A DNA stretch of 64,000 nucleotides. Source: Azospira restricta (GTDB taxonomy: Bacteria; Pseudomonadota; Gammaproteobacteria; Burkholderiales; Rhodocyclaceae). The position numbers were made by a program, and so were the translations under genes. The notes beneath the pieces were generated by a model. That model was not told where the DNA came from. It saw nothing but the letters and a program-made list of their open reading frames with translations, and searched no databases. The stretch covers positions 3,543,501 to 3,607,500 of the forward strand of contig NZ_CP064781.1 of NCBI RefSeq assembly GCF_016858125.1. The letters are read 5' to 3'. Position 1 is the stretch's first letter, and each line of letters begins with the position of its first letter. Below are positions 50,207 to 60,304 of this stretch, piece after piece.

Positions 50207-52381
50207 ATGAGCACTTCATCCGCGACCAAGATCGTTTCGATCAACGCCGGCGGGCGCGAGCGCAGCCCCGGGCCGCGCCTCGTCGCCGAATGCGGCGAGC
50301 AGCTCGGCGATGGCCTGTGCAACTGGCTCGCCGGAATCCGGACGGAGATCGTCGAAGAGTTGTTCGTCCTCGCCGACGGCACCCGCGACCGCCACCTGCA
50401 AACCCGCTACCTCGACCTGCGCCACGACCTCGAACGCGACTGGACGCGCTTCATCGAGGCGTTTCGCCACGCCCTCGCCGAGCAGGACGGCAACGCGGCC
50501 GGCGGCGCGGCCGGCGCGCTCGAGGTGCCGGACTTCGACGGCTTGCAACTGATCGAGGACGACGAGTTGGCGGAACGCATCGTGCTGCGCGAATTCGCCG
50601 CACAGCTGACAGAAACCTGCGATGCCGAACTGTACCCGCTCGAGCGGAGGATAGCCGCCCTGCTCGGGCACGACGAGCCGCGCGACGGCGACAATCCGCT
50701 CGCGCCGCAGCCGATCTGCCAGGCGCTGCTCGACGCCGGCGCCGCGCTCGGACTCGATGCCAGGGACCGCCTGCTGCTCGCCCGCCGCGTCGAGCGCCAC
50801 CTGCACCAGGCACTGCCCGGCATCTATCGCGGCATCAACGACTACCTCGCCGAGCGCAACATCCTCCCCGACCTGAAGCGCAGCTATCGGCGCCGCCCGC
50901 CGGCAACGGCGGCAAAGTCAGCGGCGGCCGAACTGCCCGAGGGCGCCGGCGACATCCTCGGCGCGCTGCAACGGCTGGCCGCCGTCCGCGGCGGGCCCGG
51001 CCTGCTGCGCGCACTGCCGGTCGCCGACGCGGCGGCGCTGCCTGCTAGCAGCGTCGCCGCCAGCCCGGCGAGCATCAGCCACGCCTTTCTCGCCTCGCTC
51101 AACGAGGCGCAGCACGTCGATTGGCAGCCGACCGCCGGCATCGCGATGAATCAGGTCCGCGCGCTCCGCGATTCGGCGGCGGCGCAACAGGTCAGTCCGC
51201 TGGAGTCGGTGACGATCGACATCGTCGCCATGCTCTTCGACTTCATCTTCAACGACGCCGACCTGCCGGACACGGTGAAGATGCTCGTCGGCCAGCTGCA
51301 GATCCCGGTGCTCAAGGTGGCGATGCTGGACCATAGCTTCTTCGCCAACCGCCAGCATCCGGCGCGCCGCTTCCTCGACGGCATCACCGGCGTCGCGCTG
51401 CACTGGGGGTCGGGCGCCGGCGCCGACGATCCCTTCCAGGTCCGCCTCGCCGAGCTGGTCGGCCGCATCCAGCGGGAGTTCGAAACCAACGTCGAAATCT
51501 TCAGCGCGGCGATCGGCGAACTCGAAGCCTTCGTTACCGCCCGCGAGGAAAAGGAAGCCGAGACGCTGTCCGTCGCCGCCGAGGCCGCGGCGCGACGCGA
51601 AGCCGAAGAGGCCGCCGGCGAACGGGCGCGGCAGGCCTTGCAGCCGATCCTCGAGCGGCCGCAGCCGGACGTCGTGCGCGACTTCCTTGCGACGCACTGG
51701 GCGGCGGTGCTGCGCCAGAAGGCGCTGCTCCACCCGGCGGACGCGGCGCCGTGGCAGGAAAGCGTCGAGGTGGCCGAGCAGCTGGTGTGGAGCGTCGCCG
51801 CGAAGGCGGCGAGCGACGAACGCATGCGCCTGATCAGCGGACTGCCGATGCTGCTGGCGCGGATCAAGGCCGGCCTCAGCGCCGCCGGCATCGACGGCGA
51901 GGCGCGCGCCGCCTTCTTCGACGCGCTGGTCGAACTGCACGCTGCAGCGCTAAAGGGCGCACCGGCCGACGGCGACAGCCAGGCCGGAGCCGGGACGACG
52001 CCGGCAGCGGGCGAAGGCGACCTGCTGGTCACCCGTCACGTCGAGGACGGCGTCACGATCGAGGATGTGATCCTGGTCGGTGCCGCACCGATGCGCCGCG
52101 TGCGCGACCGCGAGGCGCTCGCGCAGGTGCGCGCGCTGAAACGCGGCGACTGGGTCGACTTCATCGACAGCGACGGCAGGATCGCCCGCGAGCGGCTGAA
52201 CTGGGTCAGCCCGCACAAGGGCATCCTGGTCTTCTCGAACCATCGCGCCGCCCGGGCGATCTCGATCTCGCCCGAGGCCCTCGCCCGCCAGCTGCGCGAC
52301 GGCGCTGCCCGCGTCGTCACCGAGGAATCCGTCTTCGGCAGGGCCATCGACGGCGTCATGCAGTCCCTGGGCGCAGCCTAG
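50207..52381 (+). CDS. DUF1631 family protein, long paralogue
   Basis: 724 residues, full-length DUF1631. The N-terminal helical region (about 1-290) is followed by IVAMLFDFIFNDADLPD ... RQHPARRFLDG (about 345-390), a coiled, Glu/Ala-rich stretch (about 445-480, EEKEAETLSVAAEAAARR) and the C-terminal module RGDWVDFIDSDGR ... WVSPHKGILVFSNHRA (about 646-690). No membrane segment or signal peptide. Eight nt after the short paralogue; the pair looks like an old tandem duplication with N-terminal loss in copy one. Function unknown; control by c-di-GMP is inferred from the leader. Confidence 0.85.
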   Translation: MSTSSATKIVSINAGGRERSPGPRLVAECGEQLGDGLCNWLAGIRTEIVEELFVLADGTRDRHLQTRYLDLRHDLERDWTRFIEAFRHALAEQDGNAAGGAAGALEVPDFDGLQLIEDDELAERIVLREFAAQLTETCDAELYPLERRIAALLGHDEPRDGDNPLAPQPICQALLDAGAALGLDARDRLLLARRVERHLHQALPGIYRGINDYLAERNILPDLKRSYRRRPPATAAKSAAAELPEGAGDILGALQRLAAVRGGPGLLRALPVADAAALPASSVAASPASISHAFLASLNEAQHVDWQPTAGIAMNQVRALRDSAAAQQVSPLESVTIDIVAMLFDFIFNDADLPDTVKMLVGQLQIPVLKVAMLDHSFFANRQHPARRFLDGITGVALHWGSGAGADDPFQVRLAELVGRIQREFETNVEIFSAAIGELEAFVTAREEKEAETLSVAAEAAARREAEEAAGERARQALQPILERPQPDVVRDFLATHWAAVLRQKALLHPADAAPWQESVEVAEQLVWSVAAKAASDERMRLISGLPMLLARIKAGLSAAGIDGEARAAFFDALVELHAAALKGAPADGDSQAGAGTTPAAGEGDLLVTRHVEDGVTIEDVILVGAAPMRRVRDREALAQVRALKRGDWVDFIDSDGRIARERLNWVSPHKGILVFSNHRAARAISISPEALARQLRDGAARVVTEESVFGRAIDGVMQSLGAA

Positions 52382-52413
52382 ATCTTTTTGCATCGGGTGC
52401 TCTTCGGCACTCT

Positions 52414-52452
52414 CGGCAAGCCATCGTGACGGAAGGGCTTGCCGTTTTTTTT
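52414..52452 (+). terminator. Intrinsic terminator of the DUF1631 operon
   Basis: 9-bp stem CGGCAAGCC/GGCTTGCCG with a 13-nt loop and eight T (52445-52452), 33 nt beyond the second DUF1631 stop. Confidence 0.93.
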
Positions 52453-52467
52453 GCCCGGGAACATAAT

Positions 52468-52483
52468 AACCAAGCGCTTGCTT
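52468..52483 (+). promoter_or_regulatory. Operator candidate for the downstream TetR regulator
   Basis: AACCAAGC-GCTTGCTT, a 16-bp inverted repeat with 7 of 8 matching positions (inner 10 bp perfect), in an AT-rich promoter stretch 37 nt before the 2,4-dienoyl-CoA reductase gene. Confidence 0.55.
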
Positions 52484-52492
52484 GCTTAATAA

Positions 52493-54565
<2,073 letters not shown>

Positions 54566-54567
54566 CC

Positions 54568-55173
54568 ATGCCGCGCCGCAAAAGCGAACCCGGACTGGAG
54601 CCGAACCGCCGCGCCGAGCTGCTGCGCGCGGCGGCGAAGCTGTTCGTCGACAAGGGCTTCGCCGCGACGACCACGCGCGACATCGCCGAGGCCGTCGGCA
54701 TGCGCTCGGGCAGCCCGTTCTACCACTTCCGCAGCAAGCAAGAGCTGCTCAAGGCGGCGATGATCGAGGGCCTCGACGCCGGCCGCGAACGCCTGCTCGC
54801 CGCGATCGACGGCGTCGCCGACCCGGAGCAGCGCCTGCGCGTGCTGGTCCGCACCCATCTCGGCACGCTGCTCGAGGGCGACTGCCGCTCGCCGCTCCTG
54901 GTCAGCGAAACGCGTGCGCTCGACGACAAGGCGCGCGGCGAGATCGCCGCCGCCTTCGACCGTTACCAGGTACCCTGGCAGCAGGCGCTCGACGAACTGG
55001 CCGCGGCCGGCAAGCTGGCCAGCGCCGCGCCGCCGGTGCGCCTGCTGCTGTTCGGCATGCTCAACTGGTCCAGCCACTGGTACCGGCCGGACGGCACGCT
55101 GTCGGTCGACGAACTCGCCGAAGCCGCCGTCGCCCTGCTGCTGCGCCAGCCGCCGCAAGGAACAAAGCGATGA
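54568..55173 (+). CDS. TetR/AcrR family transcriptional regulator
   Basis: 201 residues. N-terminal HTH (about 15-60: LFVDKGFAATTTRDIAEAVGM, GSPFYHFRSKQELL) and a helical ligand domain with the TetR_C pattern seen in fatty-acid regulators. Two nt after the reductase gene and overlapping the hydrolase start (ATGA), so it is probably an autoregulator of this three-gene operon. Ligand unknown. Confidence 0.9.
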   Translation: MPRRKSEPGLEPNRRAELLRAAAKLFVDKGFAATTTRDIAEAVGMRSGSPFYHFRSKQELLKAAMIEGLDAGRERLLAAIDGVADPEQRLRVLVRTHLGTLLEGDCRSPLLVSETRALDDKARGEIAAAFDRYQVPWQQALDELAAAGKLASAAPPVRLLLFGMLNWSSHWYRPDGTLSVDELAEAAVALLLRQPPQGTKR

Positions 55174-56027
55174 GCAGGCATCCGAAACCGGACACGATTG
55201 CGGCCGCCGACGGACAGCCGCTTGCCGCCCGCTTCTTCGCCCCCGCCGGAGCGGCGCGCGGCGCCGTGATCATCGCGCCGGCAATGGGCGTCGGCCAGGA
55301 GTACTACGCCGACTTCGCCCACTGGCTGGCACAGCAGGGCTACGCGGCGATCACCTTCGACTACCGCGGCATGGGCCATTCGCGCCGCGGCAGCCTGCGC
55401 GGCTTCAAGGCCGACATCTTCGACTGGGCGAGGCTCGACTGCGGCGCCGCCGCCGAGGCGCTGACGCAGCGATTTCCCGGCGTGCCGCTGACCTGGATCG
55501 GCCACAGCCTGGGCGGCCAGATCCTCGCCTTCTTTCCGCAGCACGCGCGCCTCGCCAAGGCGATCACCGTCGGCACCGGCAGCGGTTACTGGCGCGAGAA
55601 CGTGTGGACGCTGAAGAGCTATGTCTGGTGGCTGTGGTACGTGATCGTGCCGCTGACGCTGCCGCTGTTCGACTACTTCCCGGGGCGCCGGCTGAAGAAG
55701 GTCGGCGACCTGCCGCGCGGCGTCATGGCCCAGTGGCGCCGCTGGTGCCTGCACCGCGACTACGCGGTCGGCGTCGAGGGCGAGCCGGTGCGCCGGCAGT
55801 ACGCGGCGGTGACGACGCCGATCGTCTCGCTGTCCTTCACCGATGACGAGTTCATGTCGGCGAAGAACACCGCCTCGCTGCACGGCTTCTATACCGGCGC
55901 AGCGAAGACGATGAAGCGCATCGCGCCGCGGGACGTCGGCGCCAGGCGCATCGGCCATTTCGGCTTCTTCCGCCGGCGCTTCGCGGAAACGCTGTGGGCA
56001 CGCCACCTGCTGCCCGAACTCGCGTAA
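55170..56027 (+). CDS. Alpha/beta hydrolase
   Basis: 285 residues. Nucleophile elbow GHSLGGQ (about residue 112), oxyanion region near APAMGVGQEYY, FDYRGMGHS strand motif and a C-terminal His in the IGHFGFF segment. Similar in layout to serine aminopeptidase/esterase-type hydrolases. A lid region is rich in Trp and hydrophobic residues (about 150-170). Cytoplasmic, no signal peptide. Substrate unknown; association with the dienoyl-CoA reductase suggests an acyl ester or thioester. Confidence 0.85.
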   Translation: MSRHPKPDTIAAADGQPLAARFFAPAGAARGAVIIAPAMGVGQEYYADFAHWLAQQGYAAITFDYRGMGHSRRGSLRGFKADIFDWARLDCGAAAEALTQRFPGVPLTWIGHSLGGQILAFFPQHARLAKAITVGTGSGYWRENVWTLKSYVWWLWYVIVPLTLPLFDYFPGRRLKKVGDLPRGVMAQWRRWCLHRDYAVGVEGEPVRRQYAAVTTPIVSLSFTDDEFMSAKNTASLHGFYTGAAKTMKRIAPRDVGARRIGHFGFFRRRFAETLWARHLLPELA

Positions 56028-56073
56028 GGGCCACGCCCCGGCCGGACGGCGGCGACCCCGGCAACGCCGCAGC

Positions 56074-56520
56074 TCAGCGGAAGACGTCGCGCAGTACGTC
56101 GGCGACGATCGCGGTGCCGATCTGCACCAGCACCAGGTCGGTGCCGGCCATCTGCCATTCGTAGCCGGGATGCCGGGGCAGCCGGCCGAGCATCGCCGAC
56201 GGCGCGGCTTTCTTTGCGATTCCCGGCGGCAACGGCTTGCCGCGCGCGAGGTTCTTGCGGATCCCCGGCGGCAGCGGCTTGTGGCCGCCCATGCGCACGC
56301 CGGAATCGAGCGCGTACTGGTGCGCGATCGCCGCCGTGATGCCGGCGGTGATCAGCGCGCCGGCGGACACGCCGGCGTCGCCGTGCTCTTCCTTCTGCTG
56401 CTTGTGCTTGTTGCGTCCCTTGCCCTCGGGCGGCTCGGCGAACACCTGGGCGCTGGCGACGCCCAGCCCGAGCGCGACGACGAGGACACGAGCGGCGACG
56501 GAACGACGGGATGCGGACAT
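56074..56520 (-). CDS. CigR/RcnB-like secreted small protein
   Basis: 148 residues with a signal peptide (about 1-28, ending VFA|EPP), a basic Lys/Gln-rich segment, a hydrophobic stretch (about 50-65) and two copies of a KPLPPGI(R/A)K motif, the mark of the CigR/RcnB-type family. CigR in Salmonella is an anti-virulence protein; the role here is unknown. CCGGAG lies 9 nt before ATG 56520. Confidence 0.7.
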   Translation of the reverse strand: MSASRRSVAARVLVVALGLGVASAQVFAEPPEGKGRNKHKQQKEEHGDAGVSAGALITAGITAAIAHQYALDSGVRMGGHKPLPPGIRKNLARGKPLPPGIAKKAAPSAMLGRLPRHPGYEWQMAGTDLVLVQIGTAIVADVLRDVFR

Positions 56521-56611
56521 GGCGGGAAACTCCGGTGGACTCGGGGAACGACCACGCTAGCAGCGACCGCCGGGCCGCGTCAATCCGCGGCGCCGGACGC
56601 GCGCGCCGGGG

Positions 56612-57448
56612 TCAGGCCACCGGCCGCGCCGGGTCGCTGCACCACTCGCTCCACGAACCGGGATAGAGCTTTGCGCCGTGCAGGCCGGCGATTTCCATCG
56701 CCAGCAGGTTGAGGCAGGCGGAGACGCCGGAGCCGCACTGCATGACCACCTGGTCCGGCGCGTTGCCGGCGAGCAGCGCGAGGTACTCCGAGCGCAGCAG
56801 CGCCGCCGGCTTGAAGCGGCCGTCGGCCTCGAGGTTGTCCTTGAAGAAGCGGTTGCGCGCGCCGGGGATATGGCCGCCGACCGGATCGATCGTTTCGTTC
56901 TCGCCGCGGAAGCGGTCCGGCCCGCGCGCGTCGATCAGGCACAGGTCCGGCGCACCGAGGTGCGCCAGCAGCCAGTCGGCATCGACGGTGCCGCCCTGCA
57001 CGCGGCCGCTGAAAACGGCCGGCGGCCGCGCCGGCGCCTCCGCCGTCAACGGCCGCCCTTCCGCCTGCCACAGCGCGAAGCCGCCGTCGAGGAAGGCGAC
57101 CCGGTCGTGGCCGAGCCAGCGCAGCAGCCACCACAGGCGGCCGGCGATCATGCCCTGCGCGTCGTCGTAGACCACGACCTGCGTGTCGTTGCCGATGCCG
57201 AGCTCGCCGAGGCGGGCGATCAGGCGCTGCGGATCGGGCAGTGGATGGCGGCCGTTCTTCCCGGTCAGCGGACCGGAGAGGTCGCGGTCGAGGTGCAGGA
57301 AGACGGCGCCGGGCAGGTGCGCCGCGGCATAGGCGCGCTCGCCGTAGCCGGGGTCGGCCAGCTGGTGGCGCAGGTCGACGACGCACCAGCCGGGGTCGCC
57401 GAGGTAGCGCTGCAGCGTCGCGCCATCGACGAGGGTCGTGTACGTCAT
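56612..57448 (-). CDS. 3-mercaptopyruvate/thiosulfate sulfurtransferase (SseA-like)
   Basis: 278 residues with two rhodanese domains. The N-terminal one is inactive; the C-terminal one has the active-site Cys in CGSGVSAC, close to the CGSGVTA loop of mercaptopyruvate sulfurtransferases. Other family blocks: WCVVDLRH, DGGFALWQAEGRP, HIPGARNRFF. Likely cytoplasmic sulfur transfer to cyanide or thiols. Confidence 0.92.
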   Translation of the reverse strand: MTYTTLVDGATLQRYLGDPGWCVVDLRHQLADPGYGERAYAAAHLPGAVFLHLDRDLSGPLTGKNGRHPLPDPQRLIARLGELGIGNDTQVVVYDDAQGMIAGRLWWLLRWLGHDRVAFLDGGFALWQAEGRPLTAEAPARPPAVFSGRVQGGTVDADWLLAHLGAPDLCLIDARGPDRFRGENETIDPVGGHIPGARNRFFKDNLEADGRFKPAALLRSEYLALLAGNAPDQVVMQCGSGVSACLNLLAMEIAGLHGAKLYPGSWSEWCSDPARPVA

Positions 57449-57478
57449 CGATCAGGCGCCCCCCAAAAGGACTTCTTC

Positions 57479-57499
57479 GCGATGCGAATTACGCATCGC
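57479..57499 (-). repeat. Hairpin directly after the STAS-like gene
   Basis: 8-bp perfect stem GCGATGCG/CGCATCGC with a 5-nt loop, abutting the stop codon; no U-run, so termination would need Rho, or it serves as a 3' stabilising stem. Confidence 0.5.
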
Positions 57500-57850
57500 T
57501 CAAGCGGCGGCGCCGAGCCAGCCGGCGGCTTCGTCGGCGTCGCTGAAGATCTGCATCTCGGCGTTGACGAAGATCTGCGACAGCCAGGCCGCCCAGGTCA
57601 GCCACTGGCTGTCGGTGACGACGGCGATGCGGTTGAAGTCGTTGGCGTGCGTGCGCGAGAACTTGAGCTCCTCCCACGCGACGTCGAGCGTGAAGTCGGC
57701 CATCTCGCGCAGGTCGAAGAGCAGGTCGACCGGCCCCTCGAACTTGACCTTGAAATTGACCAGTTCCTCGAACTCCTTGTAGTCGGCAAGCGTGAACTCG
57801 CCATAGACGGCGACGCTGACGCGGTGCGGCTGGTGATCGGTGACGATCAT
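57500..57850 (-). CDS. SpoIIAA/STAS-like protein
   Basis: 116 residues forming the alternate beta-alpha pattern of the SpoIIAA-like/STAS-associated family (VSVAVYGEFTLADYKEFEELV, DLLFDLREM, RIAVVTDSQW, IFSDADEAAGWL). Found alone, without an anti-sigma factor or kinase; family members occur widely with unknown function. Confidence 0.85.
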   Translation of the reverse strand: MIVTDHQPHRVSVAVYGEFTLADYKEFEELVNFKVKFEGPVDLLFDLREMADFTLDVAWEELKFSRTHANDFNRIAVVTDSQWLTWAAWLSQIFVNAEMQIFSDADEAAGWLGAAA

Positions 57851-57892
57851 GATCGGACTCCGTAGCGTTGTTGTTGTGCCTGTGCGTCCAGT

Positions 57893-58756
57893 TTAATCCT
57901 GTTCGGCGGGATTGGCGCGCGAAACGCGCGTCGCCGCGATGCCGCTGGCGACGATCAGCGCGATGCCCAGCCAGGCGTCGGCCGACATCGTATCGCCCCA
58001 GATCGCCATGCCGAACAGGCTAGCGAAGACGATCGCGCTGTAGGCCAGGCTGGCGGCGACGATCGGCTTGCCGCGCTTGTAGGCCCGCGTCATGCACAGC
58101 TGCGCGAGCGTCGCGAAGCCGCCGACGCCCAAGAGCAGCAGCCCGCCGCGCAGGTCGACCGGATGGAACTCGTAGGCCAGCATCCACAGCGCGCTGCAGA
58201 CGGTGGCGAACAGCGAGAAGTAGAACACCGTGCGCGCCTCCGGCTCGCCGCGCGCACCGAGTTCGCGCACGTTGAAGTAGGCGAGCCCGGAGATGACCCC
58301 GGAGCCGAGCGCGATCAGGCCGCCGACGAACTGGTCGGCGGCGAGCGTCGGCTTCAGCAGCAGGACGACGCCGACGAAGCCGATCGCCAGCGCGACGACC
58401 ATCCCCGAGCGCAGGCGCATGCCGGCGAAGGCGGCGAAGTAGACGGCGAGGAACAGCGGCGAGGTGTAGTTCAGCGTCACCGCGGTCGCCAGCGGCAGCA
58501 TCGCGATCGCATAGAAGTACATCAGCAGAGAGACGAAGCCGCTGGCGCCGCGAAAAAGCTGCAACCGCCAGTACGGCGTGGCGAAGGCGATGCCGCGCGC
58601 GCGCACCAGCGCGGTCATCAGCACGAGCGAGATGGTGCTGCGGTAGAAGACGATCTCCGCCGCCGAAAAGTTGTCGGCGGCGAGCTTCACGCACACCCCC
58701 ATGGCGGCGAAGAGCAGGCTGGCGACGACCATCCACAGGGCTTGCATGGCGTTCAA
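57893..58756 (-). CDS. EamA/DMT superfamily transporter
   Basis: 287 residues, ten hydrophobic helices in two EamA repeats (FYRSTISLVLMTAL and GLAYFNVRELGARGE regions), the layout of drug/metabolite exporters. Substrate unknown. Two alternative start Met (58756, 58747); the first is used. It lies just downstream of the Rieske oxygenase gene, separated by a strong hairpin. Confidence 0.88.
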   Translation of the reverse strand: MNAMQALWMVVASLLFAAMGVCVKLAADNFSAAEIVFYRSTISLVLMTALVRARGIAFATPYWRLQLFRGASGFVSLLMYFYAIAMLPLATAVTLNYTSPLFLAVYFAAFAGMRLRSGMVVALAIGFVGVVLLLKPTLAADQFVGGLIALGSGVISGLAYFNVRELGARGEPEARTVFYFSLFATVCSALWMLAYEFHPVDLRGGLLLLGVGGFATLAQLCMTRAYKRGKPIVAASLAYSAIVFASLFGMAIWGDTMSADAWLGIALIVASGIAATRVSRANPAEQD

Positions 58757-58760
58757 TGAA

Positions 58761-58784
58761 GAACGCCGGCGGCTGCCGGCGTTC
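58761..58784 (-). terminator. Hairpin between the Rieske oxygenase and EamA genes
   Basis: 10-bp perfect stem GAACGCCGGC/GCCGGCGTTC with a 4-nt loop; on the minus strand it is followed by TTCTTCATT, a weak U-tract, so partial termination is likely. Confidence 0.6.
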
Positions 58785-58796
58785 CCGCGGCCCCCT

Positions 58797-59903
58797 TCAG
58801 CGCAAGCTGTCGCCCATGATGCGGCGATAGAACTCGTGGAAATGCCGCATCCCGTCCTCCATCGGCGACTGGTAGGGGCCGGCCTCGCTGCGGCCTTCCT
58901 TCATCAGCGCGCGCCGGCCGCGGTCCATGCGCTCGCCGATGTCGTCGTCCTCGATCGCCGTTTCCATGTAGGCGGCCTGCTCGGCCTCGACGAACTCGCG
59001 CTCGAACAGCGCGATGTCCTCGGGGTAGTAGAACTCGACGACGTTGGTCGTCCGGTCGACGTCGCGCGGAATCAGCGTCGATACGACGAGCACGTGCGGA
59101 TACCACTCGACCATGATGTTCGGGTAGTAGGTGAGCCACACCGCGCCCTGCTTCGGCTTGTCCTCGCCGTAGTAATCGCGCACCGCCTGCTGCCAGCGCG
59201 CGTAGGTCGGCGAGCCGGATTTCTGCAGGGTAGTGATGCCGACCCTCTGCACCGAGTACCAGTCACCGAACTGCCAGGTCAGGTCGTCGCAGGTGACGAA
59301 GTTGCCGAGCCCCGGATGGAAGGGAACGACATGGTAGTCCTCCAGATAGACCTCGATGAAGGTCTTCCAGTTGTAGTTGCACTCGTGTATCTCGACCTTG
59401 TCGAGCTTGTAGCCGGAGAAGTCGAAGTCGCCGGCGATGTTCATGCCGCCGAGATCGGCGTTGGCCGAGCGCGGGCCGGCGAAGAGCAGGCCGTTCCAGC
59501 GCTCCAGCCGTTGCTTGTCGAGGTGCAGGCAGGGGTTCTGCGGGAAGTGCGGCGCCCCCAGCAACTCGCCCTGGCGGTCGTAGGTCCAGCGATGGATCGG
59601 GCAGACGATGGTCTTGTCGATGCTGCCGCTGCCCTGCAGCATGATCGCCTGGCGGTGACGGCAGATGTTCGACATCCGCCACACCGCGTCGTCGTTCCTG
59701 ACCAGCATCCTCGCGTGGTCCAGCCACTCCAGCGTGCGGTAGTTGCCGAGTTCCGGCACCATCAGTTCGTGGCCGACGTAGCCCGGGCCGGCATCGAAGA
59801 TGAGTTTCTTCTCCAGTTCGAAGATCCTCTCGTCGAAATACCAGTCCACCGGCAGCTGGGCGGCCGCCGGCGCGAGTTTTACTGCGGAAGCGATGTCGGA
59901 CAT
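58797..59903 (-). CDS. Rieske-type aromatic ring-hydroxylating oxygenase, alpha subunit
   Basis: 368 residues. The Rieske [2Fe-2S] site is Cys81-x-His83 ... Cys101-x2-His104 (CRHR and CPIHRW). The mononuclear iron ligands start at EDYHVVPFHPG (Asp189/His191/His196). Overall it resembles carnitine/choline-type or phenylpropionate-type single-component oxygenases. No ferredoxin or reductase gene is adjacent, so electron partners are elsewhere. The substrate cannot be told from the sequence. Divergent from xseB with overlapping promoters. Confidence 0.9.
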   Translation of the reverse strand: MSDIASAVKLAPAAAQLPVDWYFDERIFELEKKLIFDAGPGYVGHELMVPELGNYRTLEWLDHARMLVRNDDAVWRMSNICRHRQAIMLQGSGSIDKTIVCPIHRWTYDRQGELLGAPHFPQNPCLHLDKQRLERWNGLLFAGPRSANADLGGMNIAGDFDFSGYKLDKVEIHECNYNWKTFIEVYLEDYHVVPFHPGLGNFVTCDDLTWQFGDWYSVQRVGITTLQKSGSPTYARWQQAVRDYYGEDKPKQGAVWLTYYPNIMVEWYPHVLVVSTLIPRDVDRTTNVVEFYYPEDIALFEREFVEAEQAAYMETAIEDDDIGERMDRGRRALMKEGRSEAGPYQSPMEDGMRHFHEFYRRIMGDSLR

Positions 59904-59950
59904 TCCAAAACCTCCAGGGGAAACCCCGGATCAAAGCCTGTAAAGAAAGG

Positions 59951-60000
59951 ATTGTACCGCGCCGTCCAATTTGACCAAAAGCCCGTATTTACGGTATTTT
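59951..60000. promoter_or_regulatory. Overlapping divergent promoters (Rieske oxygenase and xseB-ispA-dxs)
   Basis: Plus: TTGACC (59971-59976), 18-nt spacer, TATTTT (59995-60000), giving a start about 43 nt before xseB. Minus: TTGGTC (59978-59973), 16-nt spacer, TACAAT (59956-59951). The two -35 elements share four bases, so the polymerases should compete. Confidence 0.65.
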
Positions 60001-60049
60001 TCGGGGTTTTCTTCGATCATCGGGCGCACTCGCCGCCCATCTCCTCACC

Positions 60050-60304
60050 ATGGCAAAAACCACCCCGTCGGCCGACGCCGGCGTCGCCGGACTCAAGTTC
60101 GAAGCCGCGCTGGCCGAGTTGGAAACGCTCGTCGCCGCGATGGAGGCCGGCCAGCTGCCGCTGGAAGAGTCGCTGACCGCCTACCGGCGCGGCGTCGCGC
60201 TGCTGCAACACTGCCAGCGCCAGCTCGCCGACGCCGAGGAAAAGGTGCGCGTGCTCGACAACGGCGCGCTGCGCCCGCTCGACGGCGAGGGGGAACCGGC
60301 ATGA
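60050..60304 (+). CDS. xseB: Exodeoxyribonuclease VII small subunit
   Basis: 84 residues, helical; family blocks FEAALAELETLVAAMEAGQLPLEESL and YRRGVALLQHCQRQLADAEEKV. Partner of XseA in degrading single-stranded DNA. The stop overlaps the ispA start (ATGA at 60301-60304). Confidence 0.97.
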   Translation: MAKTTPSADAGVAGLKFEAALAELETLVAAMEAGQLPLEESLTAYRRGVALLQHCQRQLADAEEKVRVLDNGALRPLDGEGEPA

